Source: Laguncularia racemosa
Taxonomy: Eukaryota > Streptophyta > Magnoliopsida > Myrtales > Combretaceae
Length of the DNA stretch: 64,000 nucleotides
Direction of reading: 5' to 3'
NCBI GenBank assembly: GCA_037954665.1
Contig: JBBMOL010000385.1
Span: 62,001-126,000, forward strand
Shown: piece after piece, positions 48,114 to 59,129 of the stretch
Position numbering within the stretch: the stretch's first letter is position 1
Layout of the letters: every line of letters begins with the position of its first letter
Position numbers and translations under genes: made by a program
Notes under the pieces: generated by a model
Databases searched by the model: none
What the model was told of the DNA's origin: nothing
Seen by the model: the letters and a program-made list of their open reading frames with translations, nothing else

Positions 48114-50055
48114 TGTAATGTCATATAACTTGGATCACTATAGCCTGTCACTTATCCTTATTAGATAGAGACATGCAAAGGCTTCTACTGCTCATATTCT
48201 TTAACTTGTTCAACTCCATTATAAATTAAAAAATAGTAGCTCTAACAATATAAACAAATGACTTATAGGTAAGTCATTTTCATTCACATTGTAATTTAAA
48301 TTAAATCAAGTATTATACCTTAAAGTAACAATTCGTAAATAAGACTTCTAAGATATTACAAAGTTCATGCTAGCTAAAAAGAAACATAATTCACTAGGTT
48401 CAATTACCAAATTAAAATGACTTAGAAGTCACCCACAAAGCGTCAAATGATTTAATTCTATTTCTCAATGTTACTCATTATTGTAGTAGTAATAATATTG
48501 TCCATTATTCTCATCTTGATAATAATACCACACATCTTCTGACTTGTCATATTCATCGTACTCATCATACCCACCTGTAGAAGAGGATTGAGCCTAAGCT
48601 TTGTATGTAAATATCTAAACACATTCACATGTCACAACAATACAAATTACACATGTATACAATGCATAAATACTTAACAATCAATCACTTCCTTATCTTT
48701 ATGTTAATCAATAAGTAGCACATGGATACCTATGACCTTGTCACTCTTTTTCTTATTTAATTTAAGTGTTTTAAATCTAGATTGGGAACTGCCACCTTTA
48801 GCCCGATTTTCTATTGGTATCGGGAACTACTACCTCTAGCCCCAATACCCCTAAAATCTATCTCAAATCATTTCTATATACAACTCTACTAAAGATAACG
48901 CTGTATACTAATCATTGAGGTGCCCTATAGGGATTTGTTACTTTCGATCCCTAGGTTGAGCCATACACAAGCAACAGGTAAGGCATTTACCAAGTTTACA
49001 TTAAATTTCATGCATTTACTACATCTAGCTAATGCAACCAATAAGCATGGTAAACACGTACATGGAAGAGTGGTTTTGGTTTTTACTTGTTTGTAATTAC
49101 CAAGTTTCTTAAAGCTTGTCAAGAAATAATAATTGATTCTTAGTTCTACTTTATAATTAAACCAAAGCTTTACTAGATCATTCAACTAAGAATTAGTTGC
49201 CTATTTCTCCTTCCTTAAGCTCTATCATAAGTAATATCGACTTAGAATTGGAATAAAATTGAAATAGAAAGACTTAAGGAATGTTCTTAAACAACACAGG
49301 TAGGAACACAACCATACATGGCTGTGTACCTTATTGTATGAAAGGTCCTTTCAGCATACCTAAGTACATGGCTATGTACTTAATATAGGTAGGTACACAG
49401 CCATGTACTCAACACAAGTAGGTACACGCTCATGTACTTAGCTGTGTACAACCTATTTTACTAAATGCTTCTCACAATCTTTGTAGGTAATTACCTAATC
49501 ATGTACCTTGGCCGTGTATCCCTCTAAACCTCTTGAACCTCTCCACTTTCACCCCTGTTAACCCTTCCTCCATCTGACCATTCACCAATCAAGATAATAG
49601 TCCAAATTTAACATAAAAGCAATCAAATTTCATGAATTTAAACAAAATTGGAATACTTACTCATCTTAATTTGAATCCATTGCTTGAAATGTCCTAGATT
49701 TTGTAACTTGGCTTCTGGTTAGATTGTTTAGAAACCCTAGTTTGACAACATGTTATGCCTTTAATTGATTCCCCATTAGAAAAGGATAGAAAGTCAACTT
49801 GATTTAAGGTACTTACCTTTGGATGTCCATCAAACCAAGAGTATTTCCTCATTAAGTTGTGAATTACAGTGATTAGAATCTACTAAAAGACATAGAGGAT
49901 TCAATTTCAGAAAGAGGAAAAAGTAGCATTAGGGTTATGCAAGAGCTTATATAGCCTAAGGTCGAAAAGGCTAAAATGCCCTCATCTTAATATTCCTAAT
50001 TACCTTAATGCCCCACCTTTTGAACATTATTTTATTTTATTTTTTGTATTTTACA
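48114..50055 (-). repeat. 5' LTR of the outer element
   Basis: Plus-strand ends TGTAATGTCA and GTATTTTACA. It aligns with 21951-23885 at about 85% by eye, and carries the GTACATGGCTATGTAC-type cluster at 49305-49520. Confidence 0.85.
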
Positions 50056-50092
50056 AACATGTATATCTCATAACCCTTTATCTATTTCGTCG

Positions 50093-50094
<2 letters not shown>

Positions 50095-50127
<33 letters not shown>

Positions 50128-50145
50128 TATGTATGTATGTATATA
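50095..50145. repeat. (TA)n and (GTAT)n microsatellite
   Basis: A run of about 13 TA units followed by TATTTTGTATGTATGTATG, 40 bases from the right end of the outer element. Confidence 0.9.
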
Positions 50146-50229
50146 TAGGTTTATCTCACAAATCATATCCTACACTATCATCATCCCATCATTGATTCCA
50201 CAAATCATATCCTAGACTATCAGAGCTTG

Positions 50230-51060
50230 GATATGAGCTTGAATGATTAATTAAAAATTAAAAGTAACAAGTGCCATTTGGAATTAAGTTTAAGCTTAAT
50301 ATTCTAAACACTATTGAGCTCAAATTATAAAACATTAAGTCAACCTCAAGTTTTGAAACTTCAATTTAAGTGTGAATTCATGCTTAGCACTACATCTTCC
50401 TAACTTGATTCATTTACAATCATAATTATACTCGTGTAACTTCATAAGAGTATGATATTAGCACTAGAGGTGTGAAATCCCATAAATTTGATCAATTTAC
50501 TTAAGAGAAGAGCTAAGGGAAGAGAAAGGGAATCTTGCTGAGAAGAATCAAACGATGGAGAATGATTAGTATTAGGTGAAGAATCATTGTAAGATTTGAA
50601 GCATTTTTTTCTTTTGGGTCAGTAGAGGAAGAAGCAAGGTGTTAGAAGCAAGGGAAGGAAGGTTAGTTGCCATTTTGTTAATAGTAATTTGAGTTTAATG
50701 ATGTGATCCATTATTCATTTAAGACACCAAAGAAGGCTTTCATTTTAATATTTATTAATAAAGACAAAAGAATCTATATGCAGCCTTCTCAGGAGTAGTT
50801 ATAAATGAGCCAATCCTACTAGTATGAAAAGCAAATTTGATTTGACTACATTCGAATTGAGCTTGAATTTGAGTTATTTAAGTAGTTTATCAAATTAAAT
50901 TTGAGCTTCAAGATATTTAGCTTAATGAGTTTGTGTAACCTAGTTGATCAAGTTGAGTTTTTGTAGAAGTTGTGTTTGTTTGAGTTTGAACATGAATATT
51001 ATTTTAGTTTTTAAGAAGTAAATTTTGATTAAGTTGAACTTGAGCTTATCAAATTCCACC
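50230..51060. repeat. Diverged relic resembling two parts of the duplicated neighbourhood
   Basis: 50375-50480 resembles 3085-3185 (and its copy at 20130-20230) at roughly 70-75% by eye. 50505-51060 resembles 15890-16440 at about 80-85%. The second part includes the first codons of the LINE ORF1 on the minus strand (ATG at 50673, MATNLPS). The HMA gene would fall in the gap. It may be a third, old copy of the locus or two dispersed repeats side by side. Confidence 0.6.
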
Positions 51061-52344
51061 TAATAGGTGCTTAATATATATTTAGTGAAATTTAAAGTAT
51101 TTTTCCTTTGTTTTGGTGTATTTTTGAAGAATTTGAATTTTAATTGAGTAATATTTTGATTTTAAGGCTTTGATGGATAATTGAATTAAAAAGGAACAAA
51201 AAAAAAATCCAATTTTACTCAATTTAGAGCCACATAGAAGAATTTATGAAGTTTTGAAAATAGATATGGCCTAAACATGACCATGTCTAGATCGTGTTGA
51301 ATTTAAAGCATAAAACAGAGAGTTACACAGAGGCTAGACACGACCATGTTTATTGGCCATGTATCACTTAAAGATAATTAATTTTAAAGTATGATTTAAG
51401 TACAACCTTTAGACATGATTATGTTTAAGGTTGTGTCTACTGTGTGTTCAGTTTTCCTAAATTTGTTCAATGATTTTGACACAACTTAAAGGACAACTAT
51501 GTTAGATAGCATGTTGGCCTAAAAAGTAGAATTTTTTATGCTTACTATATAAAGGATAAGGGGGACAAGACCAAAAAAAGAAGAGAAGATGTTTTATTTG
51601 TTTTGAGATTTTTTGAGAGACTAAAAGGCTATTTTTCTATACTTCATGAATTTAGGATTTTTTAGAGATTTCTTTGATTTTTTTTATTATGCATGTTTAT
51701 ACATCATTGAGGATTTCTATTTTTAATATGATTAGAGCTTAATTTTCTTAATATCTAGATTTATGGATCCTATGATTATTATGTGATTGGATTTATTGCT
51801 ATTCAATGAATTCTTAGATTTCTTAATTCATGCATGTGTTTTTTATATTGTTTAGATTAATATTTCTAATGTATTATTTTATCTATTTGATATTATACAT
51901 TCGGATTGAGAAATCTAATGTATAATTAGATGTAGCTTCCATGAAGAGAATTAATGTAATATTAAAGATAAGTTACATAATTTTTTCAAAATTAATTAAT
52001 TTGTTTAAGGGAATTTATTATTTTTAATGTAGTCTTTGAAATATGCTATTATGAAGAGATTCAAATAGGTATATTTAATACTAGTTTTAATAAGCTTGAG
52101 AAAGTTATATGACTGATTTAGTAATTCCTCCAATCAATGAAATTAATAAGGATATGAATGAATTTTATGAGTGCTACGTAATAATTAGGGGAAACAAAGT
52201 CTAGATACTAGTTTTACTATCATGAAAATAATTATAATCTATTTTACTCTTCTTTCTTTCAATTTAATCTCTAGTTCATTAATTAATACTTAGTTATAGG
52301 GTTTAGATCAATTAATCTTTATAATTTACCAGTTAGATAATAGG
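51061..52344 (+). repeat. Athila-like 5' LTR, left part
   Basis: About 1.28 kb of the LTR; the last 95 bases lie at 56853-56947. 51265-51530 contains a cluster of ACATGACCATGTCTAGATCGTG-type palindromic motifs. A TATA-like ACTATATAAAGG at 51544-51555 suits an LTR promoter. Confidence 0.7.
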
Positions 52345-52461
52345 GTATAGAGTTTCTACTGCATTTGATGTTATATACTTGGGTTTAGATCAATTAATCT
52401 TTATAATTTACCAGTTAGATATAGGGTATAGAGTTTCTACTACATTTGATGTTATAGACTT
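52299..52461. repeat. 82-base tandem duplication across the Athila/E junction
   Basis: GGGTTTAGATCAATTAATCT starts at 52299 and again at 52381. Each unit holds Athila LTR flank, the TATAGG target site and the first 35 bases of E's left end. Confidence 0.85.
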
Positions 52462-52826
52462 GTCACTCTATCTACCCAATGATGTTTGTGAAGACCTATC
52501 AGATTTGAGGACAAATCTTCTTGAGGCTCAAGGAGATGATAGGAATCAAAATCCTACAGGATATAGAGTTTCTGCTACATTTGATGTTACAAACTTGTCA
52601 CTTTATCTACCTAATGATGTTCGTGAAGACTTATCAGAATAGAGGGCAAATCTTCTTGAGGCCAGAGGAGATGATAGGAATCAAAATCCTATAGGATATA
52701 GAGTTGATGCTAATTTGATGTTACAGACTTGTCACTCTATCTACCCAATGATGTTCATTAAGACCTATTATATTTGAGGACAAAACTTTTTAAAGCTCGA
52801 GAAGATGATAGGAATCAAAATCCTAT
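52420..52826 (+). repeat. Three tandem 134-135-base units of pol end plus LTR start
   Basis: Each unit begins near GTATAGAG/GATATAGAG, encodes the end of pol (RVSATFDVIDLSLYLPNDV, then DLRTNLLEARGDD) and ends with the first 21 or so bases of the LTR (TGATAGGAATCAAAATCCTA). LTR starts are at 52537, 52672 and 52806. Only the third runs on into a full LTR. The same coding segment precedes the 3' LTR once (55861-55971). Confidence 0.9.
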
Positions 52827-53699
52827 AAGGCCTATCACTAAGGCAAGAGCCAAAGGGTTACAAAATTTGGTGATGGGGGTCTTCTTTGAACAAACCGACC
52901 CCAAAAATATTTGTAGACTAACTTCTTTTCTATTACTTATTTGTTGTGCATTCCAGTAGGTATACTTATCGGTTTTTACAGAACGATGAATAAACTCGCT
53001 AAGGCTCAGCTTGTGGGTTATTTATGAACCAACATAAACTAAAGAAGAACTGGTCCAACAAATTGTTCACTTGAGTTGAAACCACTTGAAGACCATTTGA
53101 ATATGTAATTGTTGCTATGAGAACTGACCATTTTGTTTATTTTGTACTTGTAATTTTGATTTTTTTGGAACCGGCCACCTAGTGGCAACTTTGTAATTTA
53201 TTGGCTTGTTTTACTTTAATAGGAGCAAGTATAATTACTTGCTAACTAAGGTTTTTAGGGAGCTTTTGTCATTACAATAAACTAAACACTTTGTGCCGTG
53301 TGAGAGAGTCTCCTCTTGCTAGCATCACTCTTATCAATTTTCTTTGGAAATTGTGGCGAGTTTGGCTTGGAATTTCTTATGAGTAATATCAAGATTTTCT
53401 AAGTTGCATCCTTTTATTGCTAGTGTGTAATATCTAGTGATAATTGGTTGATTTTTCTCTACTTGTTGTTTCATGCCAAATTAAGGTTCAGATTGCTAAG
53501 ATTACAAACCAATTTTTGATATTGAAATTGAATTTTTATATGTAATTGATTGGTATTGGATTTCCTTTGTAATACATCTAATTTAGGTTCACACCATTGA
53601 GGTTGTTCATCCTTTGTATTCACGCCAATTTTGGGATTTTTCCTTGTTTAATTCTCCAATTGGATTATGTTCATGTGCTTGAATTATTAAGGCATATCA
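52806..53699 (+). repeat. 5' LTR of element E
   Basis: 894 bases, homologous to 55972-56852 and to the solo LTR at 7357-8567. In the pol frame it begins RPITKARAKGLQNLV. Confidence 0.9.
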
Positions 53700-53704
53700 T
53701 ATTT

Positions 53705-53853
53705 TGGTATTAGAGCAAATTGTTTCTTACAATTAAGGTTCACATGGCCATTATTCATCACGCCATTTTTGTGAACTTGGTTTAGTTGAATTCTTCAATT
53801 GGTTAATGTTTATGTGTTCAGAATTTAAGCACATCATATTTTAGTATTAGAGC
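53705..53853 (+). other. Two primer-binding sites of element E
   Basis: TGGTATTAGAGC at 53705-53716 follows the LTR end CATATCA (53699). A second LTR-like end AAGCACATCA (to 53836) is followed by TAGTATTAGAGC at 53842-53853. The two are 137 bases apart. Confidence 0.8.
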
Positions 53854-55080
53854 ATAGGATTTGAGGAAGGGAATTATGTGAGCACCATTTGACAATTAGG
53901 GTTCTTGAAGTTGATTTCTTGATTCGAAATTGTTGAAGTGATTTGTAGTAGTGATTGTGGGTTTTGTTGCATTCTTGTTATTGTTGTTGAAGTGGATATA
54001 GATTTCTTAATAACATTTGTTTTCTTAAGCTTGCTGTGAGGAAAGAGGAGTGTTCCTTTGTGATCATTTGGGAAAAGTGGAAATTGAAAACAAAGAAGAG
54101 TGAATTTATGTGTTGGTGATTTCAGAAATTGAGGTTGTCATTTGCAAATTTTTAGATTTGTCTTGTGTGAGATTAAGGAAAATATTTGAAATTTAAACAC
54201 CTTCTTTAAGTTGTAGAAGTTATTGTGAAATAGTTTATTGAATGTTATTTTAATTTGAATTTTCTTCTTACCATTTGCAAAGAAGGTTACATTAAGAGTG
54301 GTATTTTGAATTTGTTGCCATAATTGTGTTATGTGTGTTGAGGTGAGGAAGTGCTGCATGTGAAGTGGTGTTGTGGTTTGAAGGGAGTTGCACCATGATT
54401 ATGTTGTGCGTGTGTAGCAGTGTGAGTGTGTTGTGAAGGGAATTGTGACTTGTTGTGAGTTTATGTTGTGAAGAAGGTGCTGCACATGGAAGTAGAGATG
54501 TGTTTGTGTTAAGATTAGAAAGGAAATCATAGTGGTTAAAATTTAAATTTCAAAACAAGCATTAAAGTGTGGAAGTTATTATATATTGATGCTTAAACAC
54601 TTGCTTAGTTAAATTCATTAACCTACTATTTAGAAGAGCGTTTAATTAATGCTTTGATTTGTTATTTCCATAATTGAAGTGTAGAAGTGTGTGAAGTTAA
54701 GTGGAGTTTTGGTTTTTCTTTTGTAGTGGTTGTTGTGTAGCATTAGAGTGTTGTCATTGACCGGAAGTGTGTGTGTTGTGGTGTTAAATAAAGTGAACCG
54801 TGGGTGTGGTAGTGTGTGTGGCGTGATTGTAGGAGTGTGTGTGTGAAGCCATTTAGGGTGTATGTTTCACTAGTTGTTGTTGTACTGTAGAAGTGCCTAT
54901 GTATGTATTGCATTGTAAGTGTAGGTGTGGTGTATGGTTGAGGTGTGTTCATTGTGACGTGGTATGTAAGTGTGTATGTAGTGTAGTGTGTTGTTAGCTT
55001 ATTGAAGTAAGTAAGCAACCATATTAAATGATTTGTATTTATCTACTAATGTACTACGGTGAACCTTGACTTCTTTTTCA
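53854..55080 (+). other. Leader of element E, GT-rich, no gene recognised
   Basis: From about 54380 to 55010 the plus strand is dominated by GTGTGT/GTTGTG motifs. Frames here, such as the Thr/His/Tyr-rich one at 55018-54743 minus, reflect base composition. A gag would be expected in this position but no capsid or CCHC motif is visible. Confidence 0.6.
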
Positions 55081-55087
55081 ACTATTG

Positions 55088-55971
55088 ATGATGGACAGAG
55101 AGAATCTATTTCACACTTTTTGTAGGGTGCAAGGTAATTTATGTGCTCTTATTATTGATGGTGGTAGTTATATTAATGTTGTGGCTACCTCATTAGTATC
55201 GAACTTACAACTTGTAACTACTCCACATCTAAAACCTTACAAATTACATTGGTTGAGTGAGTAGGGGAGTCTCCATGTAACCCAAAGAGCTAGGGTACCT
55301 TTCATTATAGGGGATAAATATCATAATGAAATAGAATGTGACATTCTTCCCATGTGTACATCCCATATATTACTTGGCAAGTCGTAGTTATATGATAGGA
55401 GGGTCTTACATAATGGCTATAGAAATACTTATATATTCCAGCAGGAGGGTAAATGTATAGTATTGAACCCTATGTCACCATCAGAGGTCCAAGAGGCGCA
55501 AAGATAGATAAGTCAACCATCAGAAGTCCTTGAGGTTCATAGTCAGATGTGTCAACCTTCAAAGGACCAAGTGGTTCAAAAGCAAATGTGTCAACCATCA
55601 GAGGTCCAAAAGGTTTAGGGGCAGGTGAGTAAACCATTAAAGGGCTAAGAGGTTCAAAAACATATAAGTGAAACAGGGAAGGAGAAGATAATATTGGTGG
55701 GATAGTTTGTGTTAAGGGAGGTCATAGTGGATGATAGACCATTATATGTGTTGTGGATGAGATATATCCAAGAGATAGAGGGGCGAGAGCAACTATCTTC
55801 AGTGGTATCTCAGGTACTAAGAGACTACAGTGTTATTTTTACAGATAAATTGCTAGGAGGATATAGAGTTTTTGCTACATTTGATGTTATAGACTTGTCA
55901 CTCTATCTACCCAATGATGTTAATGAAAACCTATCAGATTTGAGGACAAATCTTCTTGAGGCCCGAGGAGA
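55088..55971 (+). pseudogene. Protease and pol end of element E
   Basis: Starts MMDRENLFHTF near 55088. The retropepsin reads LCALIIDGGSYINVVATSLV (Asp-Gly-Gly kept), LKPYKLHWLSE, RARVPFIIGDKYHNEIECDI and HILLGKS. About five stops follow. A repeated QPSEVQ-type linker (55490-55640) leads to the pre-RT segment REQLSSVVSQVLRDYSVIFT. Exactly at LLGG (55855) the frame jumps to YRVFATFDVIDLSLYLPNDV, the chromovirus pol end, so RT to integrase is deleted. Confidence 0.8.
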
Positions 55972-56852
55972 TGATAGGAATTAAAATCTTATAGAACCTA
56001 TCACTAAGACAAGAGCCAAAGGGTTACAAAATTGAATGATGAGGGTCCTCTTTGAACAAACCGACCCCAAATATATTTGTAAACTAACTTCTTTTTTATT
56101 ACTTATTTATTGTGCATTCCGATAGGTATACTTGTCGGTTTTTACAGGGCGATGGATAAACTCGCTAAAGCTTAACTTGTGGGTTATTCATGGACCGACA
56201 TAAACCAAAGAAAAACTGGTCTAACAAATTGTTCACTTGAATTGAAGAACTGGCCACTTGAAGACCATTTGAATATGTAATCGTTGCTATGAGAACTAGC
56301 CATTTTGTTTATTTTGTACTTGTAATTTTGATTTTTTTGGAACAGGCCACCTAGTGGCAAATTTATAATTTTTTGGTTTGTTTTACCCTAAATGAAACAA
56401 GTATAATTACTTGCTAACTAGGGTTTTTAGGGATCTTTTGTCATTTTGATAAACTAAACACTTATCGAATGTTGTGTAAGAGAGTCTCCTCTTGTTAGCA
56501 TCACTCTTATCAATTTTCTTTAAAAATTGTGGCAAGTTTGGCTTAGAATTTCTTGTGAGTAATATCAAGATTTTCTAAGTTGTATCTTTTTATTGCTAGT
56601 GTGTAATATCTAGTTATAATTGGTTGATTTTTCTACTTGTTGTTTCATGCTAAATTAGGGTTCATATTACTAGGATTACAAACTAATTTTAGAGATTGGA
56701 ATTACATTTTTATACGTAATTGATTGTATTGGAATTCCTTTATAGTACATCTAATTGTTCATCCTTTATATTCTTACCAATTTGGGGGATTTTGTCTTGT
56801 TGAATTCTCCAATTGGATTATGTTCATGTGCTTGAATTATTAAGGCACATCA
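55972..56852 (+). repeat. 3' LTR of element E
   Basis: 881 bases ending AAGGCACATCA directly before the TSD ATAGG. It lacks the second LTR-end/PBS module. Confidence 0.9.
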
Positions 56853-56965
56853 ATAGGTTAGAATTAGTACTTGTAATCTTAATAGGACAACATCCATATT
56901 TAATACACTATGTTGAAAAAGTTGATAGGTATACTTGCCTCACGTCAAGTTTTTGGCATCGTTGC
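56853..56965 (+). other. Right end of the Athila-like 5' LTR and primer-binding site
   Basis: Resumes the LTR after element E and ends CTCACGTCA at 56947. TGGCATCGTTGC (56954-56965) matches the Athila primer site, complementary to tRNA-Asp, with one or two changes. Confidence 0.75.
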
Positions 56966-57059
56966 AAGAGATTTTTATATTAAGAATACTGATCACTTTA
57001 TTAATTTAATCATTTTTTCCTACTTTTTGTTTTTAGTTTCTTTTCTTTTTAACTAGTGC

Positions 57060-58664
57060 AAGAACAAAAATACTCTATCAAATGAACTAATCTTTGATCT
57101 AGAGATTGAAAGAATAGCTAGGCATTTATGGAGAATAATTTGGCAAATAATTGAGGAATTAAATGAAGGGTCTCCTTTGAGAATCAAGGAAGAAGAGGAA
57201 GAAGATGAGTTAGAAATCATGGATGATGAAAACTAGAACCAATAGTGGACTATGTTCAATTACTTCAAACTCTCTTTAGTAAGAGCCAAGTTAAGTATCA
57301 TCAAGCCACCTGTTGCTACTAACAACTTTTAAATTCAACCTCATATCATACAAATAGTGCAACAAATTGTCTAATTTGATAGATTACAAGATGAGAAACT
57401 CAATGCTCACATATCAAATTTCTTAGAGATCTATAACACCTTTAAGATCAATGGGGCTTTAAACAATGCAATCAAATTGTGACTCTTCCCTTTCTCATTA
57501 AAGGGTAGAGCAAAATAGTGGCTAAATTCACTTCTAAAGGGATTAATCACTACTTGGGATGATATAGCTCAAAATTTCCTTGGAAAATACTTTTCACCTA
57601 CTAAAACCTCTAAATTCCAAAAGGACATATCATCCTATGCTCAATTGGAGGCCGAGACCCTATACAACACTTGGGAGAGATATAAGGAGCTATTAAGGAG
57701 ATGCCTACATCAGCCTAACCCTATGGATGTAGATTCAAACTTTCTACAATAGTTTAAATTTATCAACCAAACAAATAATAGATGTTACTACTAGAGGAAC
57801 ATTAAACATGAAAACACCTAAAGAGGTTTAATCCCTTATTGAGGACATAACTATGAATAGCTCTTAATGGGAAGGTATCAGGGTGAGGAATAGAGTAATG
57901 GGCATCTATGAATTAGATGTAGTGACAACTTTAGCCTATAAGGTTGATGCCATTAGCAAGAAGTTGGATGCACTTTTTATCAATCCACAATGTAACTTGA
58001 GAGACATTAATGTATAAGGAATTGGAACTTTTCATCATTGGGAACAAGCACACTATTTAGGCAACCCCTCTAGACCACAAAACAATCAATATAGTAACAC
58101 CTACAATCTAAGAAGGAGAAATCATCAAATTTCTCTTAGAGTAATCAAAATTAAAATCAATAAATAATGAATTTGCCTCTACTAAGATTCCTGCGACCCT
58201 CACCACAAGATAAGAAATTAGGTTTGGAAGAAATTTAAACCAAATATATTCAAACTAATGAGGCTAGAGTGTAGAATACTAAAACTTCTCTAAGAAATTA
58301 AGAAGCCTCCATTCGTAACCACAAAAATCAAGTGGGAGAACTTGCAAAGATGATGGTTAAAAGACAGCAAGGGATACTACCAAGAAACATCAAGATTAAT
58401 CCTATAAAGCTTGTGAAAGCAATAACCCTTAGAAGTGGAAAGGAATTGCAAGTTGAATAAAAAATTAGTGAGGAATCAGAAAAGAAAGACAAGGAAGCTA
58501 AGGATAAAGAGAGTGAGGAGCCACCAAAAGGGAAGGAATAAAGATCACTCATACCTTATCCTCAATGCTTGAAGAAGGACATCTCTAATGAACAATTTAG
58601 TAACTTCCTTAAAATTTTTAAACTATTACATATTAAGTTACCCTTTGTTGATGCCTTATCATAG
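57060..58664 (+). pseudogene. Athila-like gag
   Basis: The plus strand, with many stops and frameshifts, gives typical Athila gag segments: IIKPPVATNNF, LNAHISNFLEIYNTFKINGA, LFPFSLKGRAK*WLNSLLKG, ITTWDDIAQNFLGKYF, YNTWERYKELLRRCLHQPNP. Later come NHKNQVGELAKMM, GILPRNI and KLVKAITLRSGKELQ, the conserved segment before the protease. There is no nucleocapsid knuckle, as is usual for this part of Athila. Confidence 0.85.
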
Positions 58665-59129
58665 ATGTTCAAGTATGCCAAGTACAAGGAGGAATTGCTC
58701 TCGAACAAGAGGAAGCTAGAAGAGATATCAACTGCGACATTAAGTAATGAATGCTCTGCGCTGATGCAAAATAAGCTACTACAAAAAATGAACAATCTAA
58801 AGAGTTTTACTCTACCTTTTCTTATTAGAAATTTATCAATAAATGTAGCTCCAACTAACCTAGGCATAAGTATAAATCTAATTCCATATCATATGTTTAA
58901 AAAGTTAGGTTTGGGGAACCCTAAGCCAACACATATGAGCATTCAATTAGCCGATAGATATGTTAAGTACATTATCAAAATTATTGAAGATGTATTGGTT
59001 AAGGTAGTTACATTCATTTTTCTAATTGATTTTGTTATCCTAAATACAAATAAGGACATCAAAGCACCACTAATTTTAGGTTGCTCTTTCTTAGCTACTA
59101 CTAGGGCAGTTATGGATGTAAGAAATTAA
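58665..59129 (+). pseudogene. Athila-like protease
   Basis: One open frame of 154 codons. MFKYAKYKEELLSNKRKLEE and TATLSNECSALMQNKLL lead to the protease start NVAPTNLGISINLIPYHMFK, where the catalytic Asp of the Athila motif DLGAS is Asn. Then LGLGNPKPTHMSIQLADRYV and APLILGCSFLATTRAVMDV. The frame is long but the active-site change predicts no activity. It is followed at once by degenerate sequence rather than RT. Confidence 0.85.

Larger units (their letters stand above)
21951..50055 (-). mobile_element. Outer Ty3/gypsy element, minus strand, split by the Tekay-like insertion
   Basis: Homologous LTRs lie at 21951-23885 (3' LTR) and 48114-50055 (5' LTR), about 85% alike by eye, so it is old. 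Pol is at 23908-27300, the end of gag at 27395-27736, and gag's first half at 47002-47750 beyond the insertion at 27742-46996. The excised order LTR-PBS-gag-PR-RT-RH-IN-chromodomain-PPT-LTR is a normal chromovirus. Flanks GATAT (left) and AACAT (right) do not match well, so a TSD is not proven. Confidence 0.85.
52345..56852 (+). mobile_element. Element E: non-autonomous gypsy with an extended left end, TSD ATAGG
   Basis: The LTRs are 52806-53699 (894 bases) and 55972-56852 (881 bases), both TGATAGGAATC...CATCA. The TSD ATAGG, however, flanks 52345-56852 (52340-52344 and 56853-56857), so 461 bases of tandem pol-end/LTR-start units precede the 5' LTR. Removal of 52345-56852 rejoins the Athila LTR. 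Inside are a long non-coding GT-rich leader, a protease frame and the end of pol. I find no gag, RT or integrase. Confidence 0.85.

Noticed and set aside
54743..55018. 91-codon minus-strand frame rich in Thr, His and Tyr
   Set aside because: It reflects the GT-rich leader of element E; no motif or relation to a known protein.
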